Assembly: GCA_036555105.1 (NCBI GenBank)
Contig: DATBMA010000119.1
Span: 1-22,476 of the forward strand
DNA length: 22,476 nt
Source of the DNA: DATBMA01 sp036555105
GTDB lineage: Bacteria; Actinomycetota; Acidimicrobiia; Spongiisociales; ZC4RG35
Direction: 5' to 3'
A program made the position numbers and the translations under genes. This document shows positions 7,562 to 14,018 of the stretch, one piece after another. Positions within the stretch are counted from its first letter, which is position 1, and each line of letters begins with the position of its first letter. Below the pieces are notes generated by a model, which searched no databases, was not told the origin of the DNA, and was given only the letters and a program-made list of their open reading frames with translations.

Positions 7562-8772
7562 GCGAGGTCCGCGATCGCATCCAGTGTCCGCTCGACCTCC
7601 TCGACCGTGTTGATGTGGACGAATCCGATCCTGACCAGGCCGCCGGCCTCCAACAGCCCCAGCCGGCGCATCGGCTCCACTGCGTAGTAGTGGCCGTCCC
7701 ACACGTTGATGCCGGCCTTGCCCAGAAGTGCCCCCGCCTCGGCCGGGGAGCGGCCGTCGAACTGCACGGCAAACGTGGGCACTCTCCCTTCAGGCCCAGG
7801 GCGGCCGAAGATCTTGGCCGATGCCGGCAGCCCGGCCAGGAACCGCCTGCTCAACTCGGTCTCGTGCGAATTGATCAATTCATAGGCGAGGTCGAGCGAG
7901 GCCTTCCTCGTGGCCGGCGGTGCCGCCCCTGAGGCCATACCGGGAATCGAGGCCAGGTAGTCGATCGCTGCAGTGAGCCCGGCCAGCAGCTCGAAGGTCG
8001 AGGTGCCGGTCTCCCAGCGTCCGGGCGCCTCGTCCGGTGCGGGGCGGACCTTGAAGGCAGGCAGTTGCTCGAGCAGCCCGACTCGCCCCCAGAGCACGCC
8101 AAGGTGAGGACCGAAGAACTTGTACGGGGAGCAGACGAGGAAGTCGCAGCCGATGCCGGCCACATCGATGCGCCGGTGAGGAGCGAGGTGGACGGCGTCG
8201 ACGTAACTGAGGGCGCCGACGGCGGAAGCGGCGGCACACACAGTGCCCACGTCCACCAAGGATCCGAACGCGTTCGAGCAACCGGTAACGGCCACCAGCC
8301 GGGTGCGGTCGTCGATCAGGCTCCCGAGTTCATCCAGGTCGAGGGTGACGGTGTCGGGGTCGATCCCGGCGAGAACCACCTCCACGCCCTTCGACTCTGC
8401 GGCCCGCACCCAGGGGGTGACGTTGGCGTCGTGGTCGAGCCCGGAGAGCACTATCCGATCTCCTGGCATCCAGGTCTCGGCCAGGGCCCGGCTGATTGCG
8501 AACGTCAGAGAGGTCATGTTGGGGCCAAAGACGATTTCGCTCGGCTGGCCGCCAATCAGGTCGGCGGCGGCCTGACGAGCCGCCTCCACCACCGAGCCGG
8601 AGCGGGCGCTGGCGGCGAAGGCCCCGCCGACGTTCGACATCGACTGCACCATGGCGTGTGAGACCGCCTCGACCACCTGGACAGGCACCTGGGTCCCCGC
8701 CGGGGCATCGGCGTAGACCGTCCGGCCGTCCATGGCCGGGAAGAGGCTGCGCAGTTCCTCAACCGGAAACAC
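7558..8772 (-). CDS. Class V aminotransferase-fold PLP protein (cysteine desulfurase-like, TIGR01976 type)
   Basis: This is a PLP enzyme of 404 residues with the fold of NifS/SufS. Features seen: FGPNMTSLTFAISRAL near residue 82 (cofactor phosphate region), LDHDAN with His114, SYVDAVHLAPH with Asp192 contacting the pyridine nitrogen, and the Schiff-base Lys218 in CSPYKFFGPHLG. Canonical desulfurases carry a catalytic cysteine in a GHHC-type loop near the C-terminus. Here the equivalent is GHYYA (360-364) with tyrosine 363, so the sulfur-relay cysteine is missing. That agrees with the cysteine desulfurase-like subfamily and makes a real desulfurase role doubtful; a lyase, epimerase or transaminase is possible. 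The start is GTG with TAGCCT 6 bases upstream. It is coupled to the M15 peptidase gene. No sulfur-assembly genes adjoin. Confidence 0.85.
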   Translation of the reverse strand: MFPVEELRSLFPAMDGRTVYADAPAGTQVPVQVVEAVSHAMVQSMSNVGGAFAASARSGSVVEAARQAAADLIGGQPSEIVFGPNMTSLTFAISRALAETWMPGDRIVLSGLDHDANVTPWVRAAESKGVEVVLAGIDPDTVTLDLDELGSLIDDRTRLVAVTGCSNAFGSLVDVGTVCAAASAVGALSYVDAVHLAPHRRIDVAGIGCDFLVCSPYKFFGPHLGVLWGRVGLLEQLPAFKVRPAPDEAPGRWETGTSTFELLAGLTAAIDYLASIPGMASGAAPPATRKASLDLAYELINSHETELSRRFLAGLPASAKIFGRPGPEGRVPTFAVQFDGRSPAEAGALLGKAGINVWDGHYYAVEPMRRLGLLEAGGLVRIGFVHINTVEEVERTLDAIADLA

Positions 8773-8778
8773 CCGGCC

Positions 8779-8784
8779 AGGCTA
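8779..8784 (-). promoter_or_regulatory. -10 box (TAGCCT) for leaderless PLP-enzyme transcript
   Basis: On the minus strand TAGCCT lies 6 bases before the GTG start at 8772, with no Shine-Dalgarno between. It fits the TAnnnT plus short-gap pattern seen at other genes in this window. Confidence 0.42.
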
Positions 8785-8793
8785 TGCGGGCGA

Positions 8794-8860
8794 GGGCCGG
8801 TTTCACTTTCCAAGCCCGGAACCAGGCCGGCATTTGCCCCCGGTAAGTTCCTCGTCCCGG
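8794..8860 (+). repeat. Tandem leader repeat, copy 1
   Basis: This 67-base unit runs from GGGCCGGTTTCACTTTCC to GTTCCTCGTCCCGG and is nearly identical to the unit starting 105 bases later (two substitutions and one 1-base gap). It retains the pairing GGAAC...GTTCC around an inner GGC/GCC stem. The position matching the -10 of copy 2 reads CATTTG, so promoter function is probably absent here. It lies upstream of both the minus-strand PLP gene and the plus-strand RRM gene. Confidence 0.8.
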
Positions 8861-8898
8861 CGTGAGCACAGGCCGCCAACGCAAAGTGCCCCGAACCG

Positions 8899-8966
8899 GG
8901 GCCGGTTTCACTTTCCAAGCCCGGAACCGGGCCGGTATATTGCCCCCGGTAAGTTCCTCGTCCCGG
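8899..8966 (+). repeat. Tandem leader repeat, copy 2
   Basis: This is the 68-base second copy. It contains the perfect hairpin GCCCGG-AA-CCGGGC, or alternatively an outer stem GGAAC/GTTCC enclosing GGGC/GCCC around the loop CGGTATATT. Weaker similarity continues past the unit as CAGG...CCGCCAACG in both copies. So the duplicated segment probably covered about 90-105 bases of the leader upstream of the RRM gene. Confidence 0.8.
8912..8941 (+). promoter_or_regulatory. Candidate promoter of the RRM RNA-binding protein gene
   Basis: TTTCCA (8912-8917) and TATATT (8936-8941) are 18 bases apart inside repeat copy 2. Initiation near 8948 would give a leader of roughly 66 bases containing the conserved CGGTAAGTTCCTCGTCCCGG part of the repeat. 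Confidence 0.45.
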
Positions 8967-9013
8967 TCCAGGCTTCCCGCCAACGGTGTGCGAGCTGATC
9001 AACGGAGAAGTCA

Positions 9014-9295
9014 ATGAACCTGTACGTGGGCAACCTGCCCTTTCGCACAACCTCTGAGGACCTGAGCGCGTTATTCGCTCGCTTTGGGGAAGTGCGCTCA
9101 GCCCAGGTCGTCCTGGACCGTGAGACCGGCCGCTCCCGCGGCTTCGGGTTCGTGGAGATGGATGACGAGAACGCTCGCAAGGCGATCGAGGAGCTCGACG
9201 GGTACTCCCTCGACGGGCGCAACATCGCCGTCAACGAGGCGAGGCCGCGCGAGCCCCGCCCGCCCCGCCGCGAGGGCGGCTACCAGCGGCGCTGA
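9014..9295 (+). CDS. Single-RRM RNA-binding protein
   Basis: This small RNA-binding protein of 93 residues consists of one RNA-recognition motif. RNP2 is LYVGNL (residues 3-8) and RNP1 is RGFGFVEM (42-49), both with the aromatic residues that stack on RNA bases. After the fold (to about residue 77) comes a short Arg/Pro/Gly-rich tail (PREPRPPRREGGYQRR), typical of bacterial Rbp proteins. The start is supported by GGAG (9004-9007) 6 bases upstream. The gene sits behind the duplicated structured leader, which makes feedback or temperature control at the RNA level an attractive inference; bacterial RRM genes are often cold-induced. The RNA targets are unknown. Confidence 0.93.
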   Translation: MNLYVGNLPFRTTSEDLSALFARFGEVRSAQVVLDRETGRSRGFGFVEMDDENARKAIEELDGYSLDGRNIAVNEARPREPRPPRREGGYQRR

Positions 9296-9303
9296 TTCTC
9301 GCC

Positions 9304-9349
9304 TCTGGCGCGGGAACACCGACCTGTAAGTCGTGAATCCTGCGCCAGA
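9304..9349. terminator. Inverted repeat between convergent RRM and whiB genes
   Basis: TCTGGCGC (9304-9311) and GCGCCAGA (9342-9349) are a perfect 8-base inverted repeat with a 30-base loop in the convergent gap. There is no T-run, so it could be a weak bidirectional terminator or an RNA 3'-end stabiliser. Confidence 0.4.
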
Positions 9350-9351
9350 AG

Positions 9352-9370
9352 GACAGCAGCAGCTGTCTTT
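9352..9370 (+). terminator. Candidate intrinsic terminator after the RRM gene
   Basis: GACAGC-AGCA-GCTGTC followed by TTT forms a 6-bp stem with a 4-base loop, 57 bases after the RRM stop codon. The T-run is short, so efficiency is uncertain. The reverse strand has the same stem and could serve whiB. Confidence 0.45.
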
Positions 9371-9379
9371 GCAGCCCGC

Positions 9380-9640
9380 TCAGCTGGCCTGGCGAATCTC
9401 CTCGAGCCATCGTCGGCGCAGTTTGGTGCGCTCGCGCGGAGTGTGACCCCCCCAGATCCCCTCGGTCTGATTGGTCTCGATCGCAAAGGAGAGGCACTCG
9501 TCTGCCACCGGGCAGATCGAGCAGATCTCCTTGGCGGCGGCGATGCCCTCCAAGTCGTCCGGGCCAGGGAAGAACGAGACGGCCGTGACGCGGCAGGCCG
9601 CCGCTTCCCGCCAGCTCCTCTCTTCCTCGAACGCCGTCAT
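9380..9640 (-). CDS. WhiB-family iron-sulphur transcriptional regulator
   Basis: This is an actinobacterial Wbl protein that binds a 4Fe-4S cluster and usually works with the principal sigma factor. With the ATG at 9640 it has 86 residues, close to WhiB1. The four cluster cysteines are Cys16 (AACR), Cys40, Cys43 and Cys49 (ICSICPVADEC). The GIWGG turn (61-65) and the basic tail RTKLRRRW follow. In-frame starts at 9652 (ATG) and 9664 (TTG) would add 4 or 8 residues; the 9640 start was preferred for family length, not for a clear ribosome site. The gene is convergent with the RRM gene. Family members report redox or nitric oxide state or control development; the subtype cannot be settled. Confidence 0.93.
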   Translation of the reverse strand: MTAFEEERSWREAAACRVTAVSFFPGPDDLEGIAAAKEICSICPVADECLSFAIETNQTEGIWGGHTPRERTKLRRRWLEEIRQAS

Positions 9641-9668
9641 CCCAACCACCATTGTCGGGGTCAAGTAA

Positions 9669-9695
9669 AACGCTGGTCAAGGGGTTTTCGTTCCC
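9669..9695 (-). promoter_or_regulatory. Possible ECF-type (SigR/SigH-like) promoter upstream of whiB
   Basis: On the minus strand GGGAAC (9690-9695) is followed after 18 bases by GTT (9669-9671), resembling the GGAAT/C-N18-GTT elements of thiol-stress sigma factors in Streptomyces and Mycobacterium. Initiation would fall near 9662, just ahead of the possible start codons. These short elements occur by chance fairly often. Confidence 0.3.
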
Positions 9696-9745
9696 GAACC
9701 GGCCGGTTCGGTGCGGTTTTTCGGCCCTTGCGGCGGATTTCCGGC

Positions 9746-10960
9746 TCAAGCCGGAGCGGAGAACCTCCGCAACTCGCTCCTGGCCACGCTCCGGCGATGG
9801 ACCTCGTCCGGCCCATCGGCGACCTGGAGCCACCTCCCCATCGAATAGAACCGTGCGAGCGGCTCCAAGTCAGTGAACCCGGCAGCTCCAAACACCTGCA
9901 TCGCCCGGTCGGCTGTGTAAACGAGGGCGGCCGGTGCGGCCACCTTGATGGCGGAGATCTCGGTCCGGGCCGAGTCGACTCCGCCATGGTCGATCATCCA
10001 TGCGGCTTTGAGGACCAATAGGCGGGCCTGCTCGATCCGGATCCGTGACTCGGCGATCCACTCCTGGATGACGCCCTGCTCAGCCAGAGCCCGGCCGAAG
10101 GCCACCCTCGACTGAGCCCTCAGGCACATCAACTCGTGGGCCCGTTCGGCGGCACCGATGGCGCGCATGCAGTGATGGATCCGCCCCGGTCCCAGGCGGG
10201 CTTGGGCGATGGCGAAGCCCTGACCCTCCTCACCAAGCAGGTTGGCGGCGGGGACCCTGGCCCCATCGAAGGTGATCTCGGGATGCCCGCCTCGGTCCTG
10301 CCAGCCGAAGAGGGTCGGGGTCGCGCCCACCTGCACCCCGGCCGTGGCCAGGGGTACGACCACGAGGGCGTGGCGGTGATGAGGATCGGCCTCGGGGCTG
10401 GAGACGCCCATGACGATCGCGAAGCGGCAGCGGGGCGAGGCCGCCCCGGACGAGAACCACTTGCGGCCGGTGACCACGTACTCGTCGCCATCGCGCTCGA
10501 TCGTCGTCCGCAGGTTGGTGGGATCTGAAGAGGCAACGTCCGGCTCGGTCATCGAGATGCACGAGCGGATCTCGCCTTCCAACAGGGGTGTCAGCCACTC
10601 GGCCTTCTGGGCGTCGGTGCCGAAGCGTTGAAGGATCTCCATGTTGCCTGTGTCGGGGGCCGAGCAGTTGAGTGCCTCGGGAGCCAGGTCGGGGCTACGC
10701 CCGGTGATCTCCGCCAACGGGGCATAGTGGGACACCGTCAGGCCGGCCCCGATTGACGGATCGGACATGAACAGGTTCCAGAGCCCGCGCCGGCGAGCCT
10801 CGGCCTTGAGCTCCTCGACCACCGGCGGGTGGAAATGGGGATCGCCGGCGGCCGCCATCTGCGCGCTGTAGGTCGCCTCGGCCGGATAGACCCGCTCATC
10901 CATGAAAGCGATGAGCCTCTGCCTGAGCTCGTCTACCGCGGGGTCGTTGGTGAAATCCAT
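9746..10960 (-). CDS. Acyl-CoA dehydrogenase (ACAD10/11-like)
   Basis: This FAD flavoenzyme of 404 residues is expected to introduce the alpha-beta double bond into acyl-CoA thioesters. The order matches the family: N-terminal helical domain; the middle beta-domain with SCISMTEPDVASSDPTNLRT and VVTGRKWFSSGA, which bind substrate and FAD; and a C-terminal helical domain with RVAFGRALAEQGVIQEWIAE and KVAAPAALVYTADRAMQVFG. Near the end, where short-chain enzymes carry YEGT with the catalytic Glu, this protein reads VADGPDEVHRRSVAR. That form is characteristic of ACAD10/11-type proteins, and the substrate range is therefore uncertain. The ATG has GGAG 4 bases upstream. The gene is divergent from the M20 peptidase gene with 45 bases between starts. 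No other beta-oxidation gene adjoins. Confidence 0.92.
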   Translation of the reverse strand: MDFTNDPAVDELRQRLIAFMDERVYPAEATYSAQMAAAGDPHFHPPVVEELKAEARRRGLWNLFMSDPSIGAGLTVSHYAPLAEITGRSPDLAPEALNCSAPDTGNMEILQRFGTDAQKAEWLTPLLEGEIRSCISMTEPDVASSDPTNLRTTIERDGDEYVVTGRKWFSSGAASPRCRFAIVMGVSSPEADPHHRHALVVVPLATAGVQVGATPTLFGWQDRGGHPEITFDGARVPAANLLGEEGQGFAIAQARLGPGRIHHCMRAIGAAERAHELMCLRAQSRVAFGRALAEQGVIQEWIAESRIRIEQARLLVLKAAWMIDHGGVDSARTEISAIKVAAPAALVYTADRAMQVFGAAGFTDLEPLARFYSMGRWLQVADGPDEVHRRSVARSELRRFSAPA

Positions 10961-10992
10961 GGTCTCCGATCTAAAGGTACCGCCGCCAGCTT

Positions 10993-10998
10993 TACGCT
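10993..10998 (+). promoter_or_regulatory. -10 box (TACGCT) for leaderless M20 transcript
   Basis: TACGCT ends 7 bases before the ATG at 11006, and no Shine-Dalgarno lies between. The same hexamer and spacing occur before nucS on the opposite strand. Confidence 0.5.
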
Positions 10999-11005
10999 CG
11001 GGCCC

Positions 11006-12349
11006 ATGCACCACGACCTGCGCGATCGCATTGGCGACCTGTTCCCTTCCCTCAGCTCGACCCTGGCGGACCTTGTCCGCATCCCTTCGGTCAGCGCCCC
11101 CGGCTACGAGGCCGCCGAGGTTCGCCGTTCCGCCGAGGCAGTTGCCGACCTGTTGACTGGGGCCGGGGCCTCCGGGGTTCGCCTTCTCGAGCTCGACGGC
11201 GCCCATCCGGCCGTGTTCGGGGAGTTGGAAGGGCCCCCTGGCGCCCCCACCGTGCTGCTCTACGCCCACCACGACGTGCAGCCACCTGGTCCCGCCGAAG
11301 AATGGGAGACCGGGCCGTTCGAGCCGTTCCAGCGGGACGGGCGCCTGTATGGGCGGGGGTCGTCCGACGACAAGTCCGGGGTGATCATGCACCTTGGGGT
11401 GCTGCGAGCGTTCGGAGGGAAGCCGCCGGTTGGGGTCAAGGTCTTCATCGAAGGCGAGGAGGAGGTGGGGTCCACTCATCTGGATGAGTTCCTCGAGCGG
11501 TACAGCGAGCTTCTGGCATCCGACGTCATCGTCATAGCCGATGCGGGCCTCTGGAAGGTAGGCGTGCCGGCCATTTTCACCTCGCTGCGAGGAATCACTG
11601 CCTGCACTGTGGAGGTGCGAACTCTGCGCTCGGCGGTCCACTCCGGCGGGTTCGGTGGTGCTTTCCCCGACGCTTTGATCGTCCTCGCCCGGCTGCTCGC
11701 TTCACTCCACGACGACGATGGCAACGTGGCCGTGCCGGGCCTCATCTCGTACGAGTCCGACCCGATCGACCTGACCGAGGAAGAGTTGAGATCTCAGGCG
11801 GGTGCCTTAGCGAGTGTGGAGCTGATCGGGAGTGGCACCCTCACCTCGCGTCTCTTCTCACAGCCTGCGATCTCGGTGTTGGCCATCGATGCCCCTCCCG
11901 TCAAAGAGGCGATCAACCAATTGGTGCCGGTGGCACGGGCCAAGGTGAGCATGCGGATCGCGCCTGGCCAGGACGGGCCGGCTGCGCTACAAGCTCTGCA
12001 TCAACATCTCCAGCAGCACGTTCCATGGGGAGCCGAGCTGACGATCACCGGTGAAGGTCACGGCGATGCCTTCCGCTTGGAAGCGAATGGGCCCGCCTAC
12101 GACGCCTTCCGCACGGCCATGCGGGAGGCGTGGGGAGTGGTTCCGGTCGAGCCAGGGGTCGGAGGCTCGATTCCGTTTGTCTCCTCGTTCTCGGAGAGAA
12201 TGCACGGCGCCCCGATCCTTCTCATAGGAGCGGCCGATCCCACCTCGAACGCGCACGGGCCTAACGAGAGCCAGGATCTCGGAGATCTGGAGAAGGCCAC
12301 GCTGGCCGAGGCGATCGCCCTGTCCTTGCTGGGAGCTCAGCCGTCCTGA
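11006..12349 (+). CDS. M20-family metallopeptidase (dipeptidase)
   Basis: This is a predicted di-zinc aminoacyl-dipeptidase or carboxypeptidase of 447 residues. Active-site segments: AHHDVQPPG with zinc ligand His88 and Asp90; YGRGSSDDKSG with bridging Asp121; IEGEEEVGS with the base Glu151 and ligand Glu152; VIADAG near residue 177; and the C-terminal SNAHGPNES carrying the last His ligand. The lid/dimerisation domain begins around residue 190 (SLRGITACTVEVR). The longer open frame upstream was rejected because TACGCT and homology both point to the ATG at 11006. The 3' end overlaps the convergent trmL gene by 13 bases. M20 members act on dipeptides including beta-Ala-His and cysteinylglycine types; specificity here is unknown. 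Confidence 0.92.
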   Translation: MHHDLRDRIGDLFPSLSSTLADLVRIPSVSAPGYEAAEVRRSAEAVADLLTGAGASGVRLLELDGAHPAVFGELEGPPGAPTVLLYAHHDVQPPGPAEEWETGPFEPFQRDGRLYGRGSSDDKSGVIMHLGVLRAFGGKPPVGVKVFIEGEEEVGSTHLDEFLERYSELLASDVIVIADAGLWKVGVPAIFTSLRGITACTVEVRTLRSAVHSGGFGGAFPDALIVLARLLASLHDDDGNVAVPGLISYESDPIDLTEEELRSQAGALASVELIGSGTLTSRLFSQPAISVLAIDAPPVKEAINQLVPVARAKVSMRIAPGQDGPAALQALHQHLQQHVPWGAELTITGEGHGDAFRLEANGPAYDAFRTAMREAWGVVPVEPGVGGSIPFVSSFSERMHGAPILLIGAADPTSNAHGPNESQDLGDLEKATLAEAIALSLLGAQPS

Positions 12350-12831
12350 CGCGGGGCCGGAGCCGGCTGTATGGCGCCGACGAACCCGAACTGCCGCCAT
12401 GCCTCGTATAGGACGACTGACACCGCGTTCGAAAGGTTGAGCGAGCGGACGCCAGGCTGCATCGGGATTCGAAGCCGCTCCGTTATCCAGGCGGAGTCCA
12501 GCGTCGCGGGCGTAAGACCCACCGACTCTGGTCCGAAGAGGAAGGCGTCGTCCTCCCTGAAGTCGACCTCGGTGTAGCCCAGTTCGGCCTCGCCGGCCAG
12601 GGCATAGATCCGGCCAGGCTGTGTGCTTGTCCGCCATTGCTCGAGGTCGGAGTGAACCTGAACCACTGCCCTGTCCCGATAGTCCATGCCGGCCCGCCGC
12701 AACTTGGCGTCGTCGAGATCGAAGCCAAGCGGTTCGATCAGATGCAGCGGGGTCCCCACATTGGCGCACAGGCGCATGACGCTCCCGGTGTTGGGAGGGA
12801 TCTCGGGGCGGAACAAGACGACCTGGAACAT
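12337..12831 (-). CDS. trmL: tRNA (cytidine(34)-2'-O)-methyltransferase, SPOUT family
   Basis: This enzyme methylates the ribose of the wobble nucleotide (C34 or cmnm5U34) of tRNA-Leu isoacceptors using S-adenosylmethionine. It has 164 residues against about 157 for E. coli TrmL. It opens with MFQVVLFRPEIPPNTGSVMR (motif 1, with the family's conserved PxNTG). Motif 2 is LFGPESVGL (98-106), and motif 3 is RIPMQPGVRSLNLSNAVSVV from residue 121, which forms the SAM-binding knot; YEAWRQ follows. Its ATG shares one base with the TGA of nucS (TGATG), so it is translationally coupled to nucS. The C-terminal GAIQPAPAPRQDG tail is an extra compared with the short family members. Confidence 0.93.
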   Translation of the reverse strand: MFQVVLFRPEIPPNTGSVMRLCANVGTPLHLIEPLGFDLDDAKLRRAGMDYRDRAVVQVHSDLEQWRTSTQPGRIYALAGEAELGYTEVDFREDDAFLFGPESVGLTPATLDSAWITERLRIPMQPGVRSLNLSNAVSVVLYEAWRQFGFVGAIQPAPAPRQDG

Positions 12832-13490
12832 CAGAAAAGGCGTAGCTCCCTGCCCTCGGCCTCGCGCAGGCCGTCGTAGTCCACCTCGATGGTCGTGATC
12901 CCGCGGGCGGAGGCGAGGTTGTGAGCTTGGGGGGCGATGACCTGGGCGGCGAGGATCCCCCGCACCGAGCCGAGACGGGGATCGAGCCCGAGCCTCTCCA
13001 GGTAGCGGGCCAGCTGCTCGACCCCGTCGATTTCCCCCCTCCGTTTGACTTCGACTGCCACCACCCTCCCGGTGAGGTCGACGCACAGCAGGTCCACGGG
13101 GCCGATGTCGGTCGGGTACTCACGCCTGATCAGAGACAGCCCCTCCTCCAGTACCCACGGTTTGGCGGCCAACAGCTCCTGCAGGTTGGCCTCCACGCCA
13201 TCTTTGGAAAGCCCGGGATCGGCCCCTAGCTCGAAGCTGCGGTCCTCCAGCAACTCGATGAGGGTGATGACCAGCCGCTCCCCCTTGGGGTTGGTGACCT
13301 CCCACAGCCCTTCCTCTTCCACCAGCGTGTTGGGAGCGTTCATCCAGTTGAGGGGCTTGTAGGCGCCGCCGTCGGAGTGGACGGCGACACACCCATCGGC
13401 TTTGACCATGATCAGCCTGATCGCCTCGGGCAGATGAGCTGTCAACCGGCCCTCATAGTCGACTACGCACCGGGCGATGACGGTCCGCAC
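12831..13490 (-). CDS. nucS: Mismatch-specific endonuclease NucS (EndoMS)
   Basis: NucS cuts both strands at mismatched bases and replaces MutS/MutL in most actinobacteria and some archaea. The 219-residue protein aligns well with mycobacterial NucS: RLTAHLPEA, KADGCVAVHSD, AYKPLNWM, then ELGADPGLSKDGVEANLQ and the RecB-like nuclease core PVDLLCVD...VAVEVKRRGEIDGVEQL. Catalytic residues are Asp133, Glu147 and Lys149. The last residues (RELRLF) resemble the sliding-clamp binding tail known for this family. The start is GTG at 13490: TACGCT lies 7 bases upstream and the family begins at this RTVIARC segment; the frame continues upstream without homology. It is followed by coupled trmL. Confidence 0.95.
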   Translation of the reverse strand: MRTVIARCVVDYEGRLTAHLPEAIRLIMVKADGCVAVHSDGGAYKPLNWMNAPNTLVEEEGLWEVTNPKGERLVITLIELLEDRSFELGADPGLSKDGVEANLQELLAAKPWVLEEGLSLIRREYPTDIGPVDLLCVDLTGRVVAVEVKRRGEIDGVEQLARYLERLGLDPRLGSVRGILAAQVIAPQAHNLASARGITTIEVDYDGLREAEGRELRLF

Positions 13491-13497
13491 CGCCGGG

Positions 13498-13503
13498 AGC
13501 GTA
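13498..13503 (-). promoter_or_regulatory. -10 box (TACGCT) for leaderless nucS transcript
   Basis: On the minus strand TACGCT ends 7 bases before the GTG at 13490. The architecture is identical to that of the M20 gene and decides the start codon chosen for nucS. Confidence 0.5.
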
Positions 13504-13574
13504 GGGCCGGTCGGGGAACCGGTTGCGGGCAAGCAGCCGTCAAACCACAGCGCGTATGCACGAGGGAGGGCTCG

Positions 13575-13976
13575 ATGAGCTCGCGGACGATGATCTGGTC
13601 AGGGGTGATGTTTGCGCTGCTGACCTCGGCGTGTGCCTCCAGCCCTGCCAAGGGCACGATGCGGGTGACCGAGGACACCGGCTGTTGCTACATGGAGGGC
13701 TACCAGTCGGTCTTGCAGGTGACCCAGGGTGATGAGGTCGTGCTCGAGGAGGTCTACGAGGGAGCCACCGGGCCCCACCTGCTGGCCGAGTTGGAGCTGG
13801 ATGAAGGCACATACACGGTCGCCAACTGGCACCTGGTCTCGGCCGGCGGGGGCTTCGGGAGCGCCACCGATCGGATGGACGAGTGCTCGACCGTGGCCGA
13901 GATCGCCGGGGGTGCCACCGTCGAGCTCCTGTTCTCACATCCACTGAGCGAAGCCTGCTCGGTGAGCAACGTCTGA
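13575..13976 (+). CDS. Hypothetical small secreted protein, probable lipoprotein
   Basis: I do not recognise this 133-residue protein. It begins with MSSRTMIWSGVMFALLTSAC, a short signal peptide ending in a lipobox-like LTSAC with Cys20; the -3 position is threonine rather than leucine, so lipidation is probable but not certain. The mature part is acidic and beta-rich, with three further cysteine sites (EDTGCCYMEG, DECSTVA, EACSVSNV) that could form disulphides outside the membrane. The start is supported by GGGAGGG just upstream. It ends 42 bases before the ABC transporter genes and points the same way, so an accessory role with that exporter is possible. It is divergent from nucS. Confidence 0.72.
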   Translation: MSSRTMIWSGVMFALLTSACASSPAKGTMRVTEDTGCCYMEGYQSVLQVTQGDEVVLEEVYEGATGPHLLAELELDEGTYTVANWHLVSAGGGFGSATDRMDECSTVAEIAGGATVELLFSHPLSEACSVSNV

Positions 13977-14005
13977 TCGCATACAGAAGAACTCGCGGCG
14001 GCCCC

Positions 14006-14011
14006 TACCCT
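14006..14011 (+). promoter_or_regulatory. -10 box (TACCCT) for leaderless ABC ATPase transcript
   Basis: TACCCT ends 7 bases before the GTG at 14019, with no ribosome site between. The ABC genes could thus be transcribed independently of the lipoprotein gene. Confidence 0.45.
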
Positions 14012-14018
14012 CGGGCTG

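Noticed and set aside
8794..8966. CRISPR-like array
   Set aside because: Only two units are present, the unit is 67-68 bases, the spacer is a partial continuation of the same duplication, and no cas gene is nearby.
8759..8983. A 74-codon minus-strand frame encoding a repeated peptide
   Set aside because: Its internal repeat simply reflects the duplicated DNA leader. The two copies are out of phase outside the repeat, it has no ribosome site, and it overlaps the likely promoter regions.
11987..13123. A 378-codon minus-strand frame over the M20 3' end, trmL and nucS
   Set aside because: It is out of frame with trmL and nucS, both of which have clear motifs and coupled starts.
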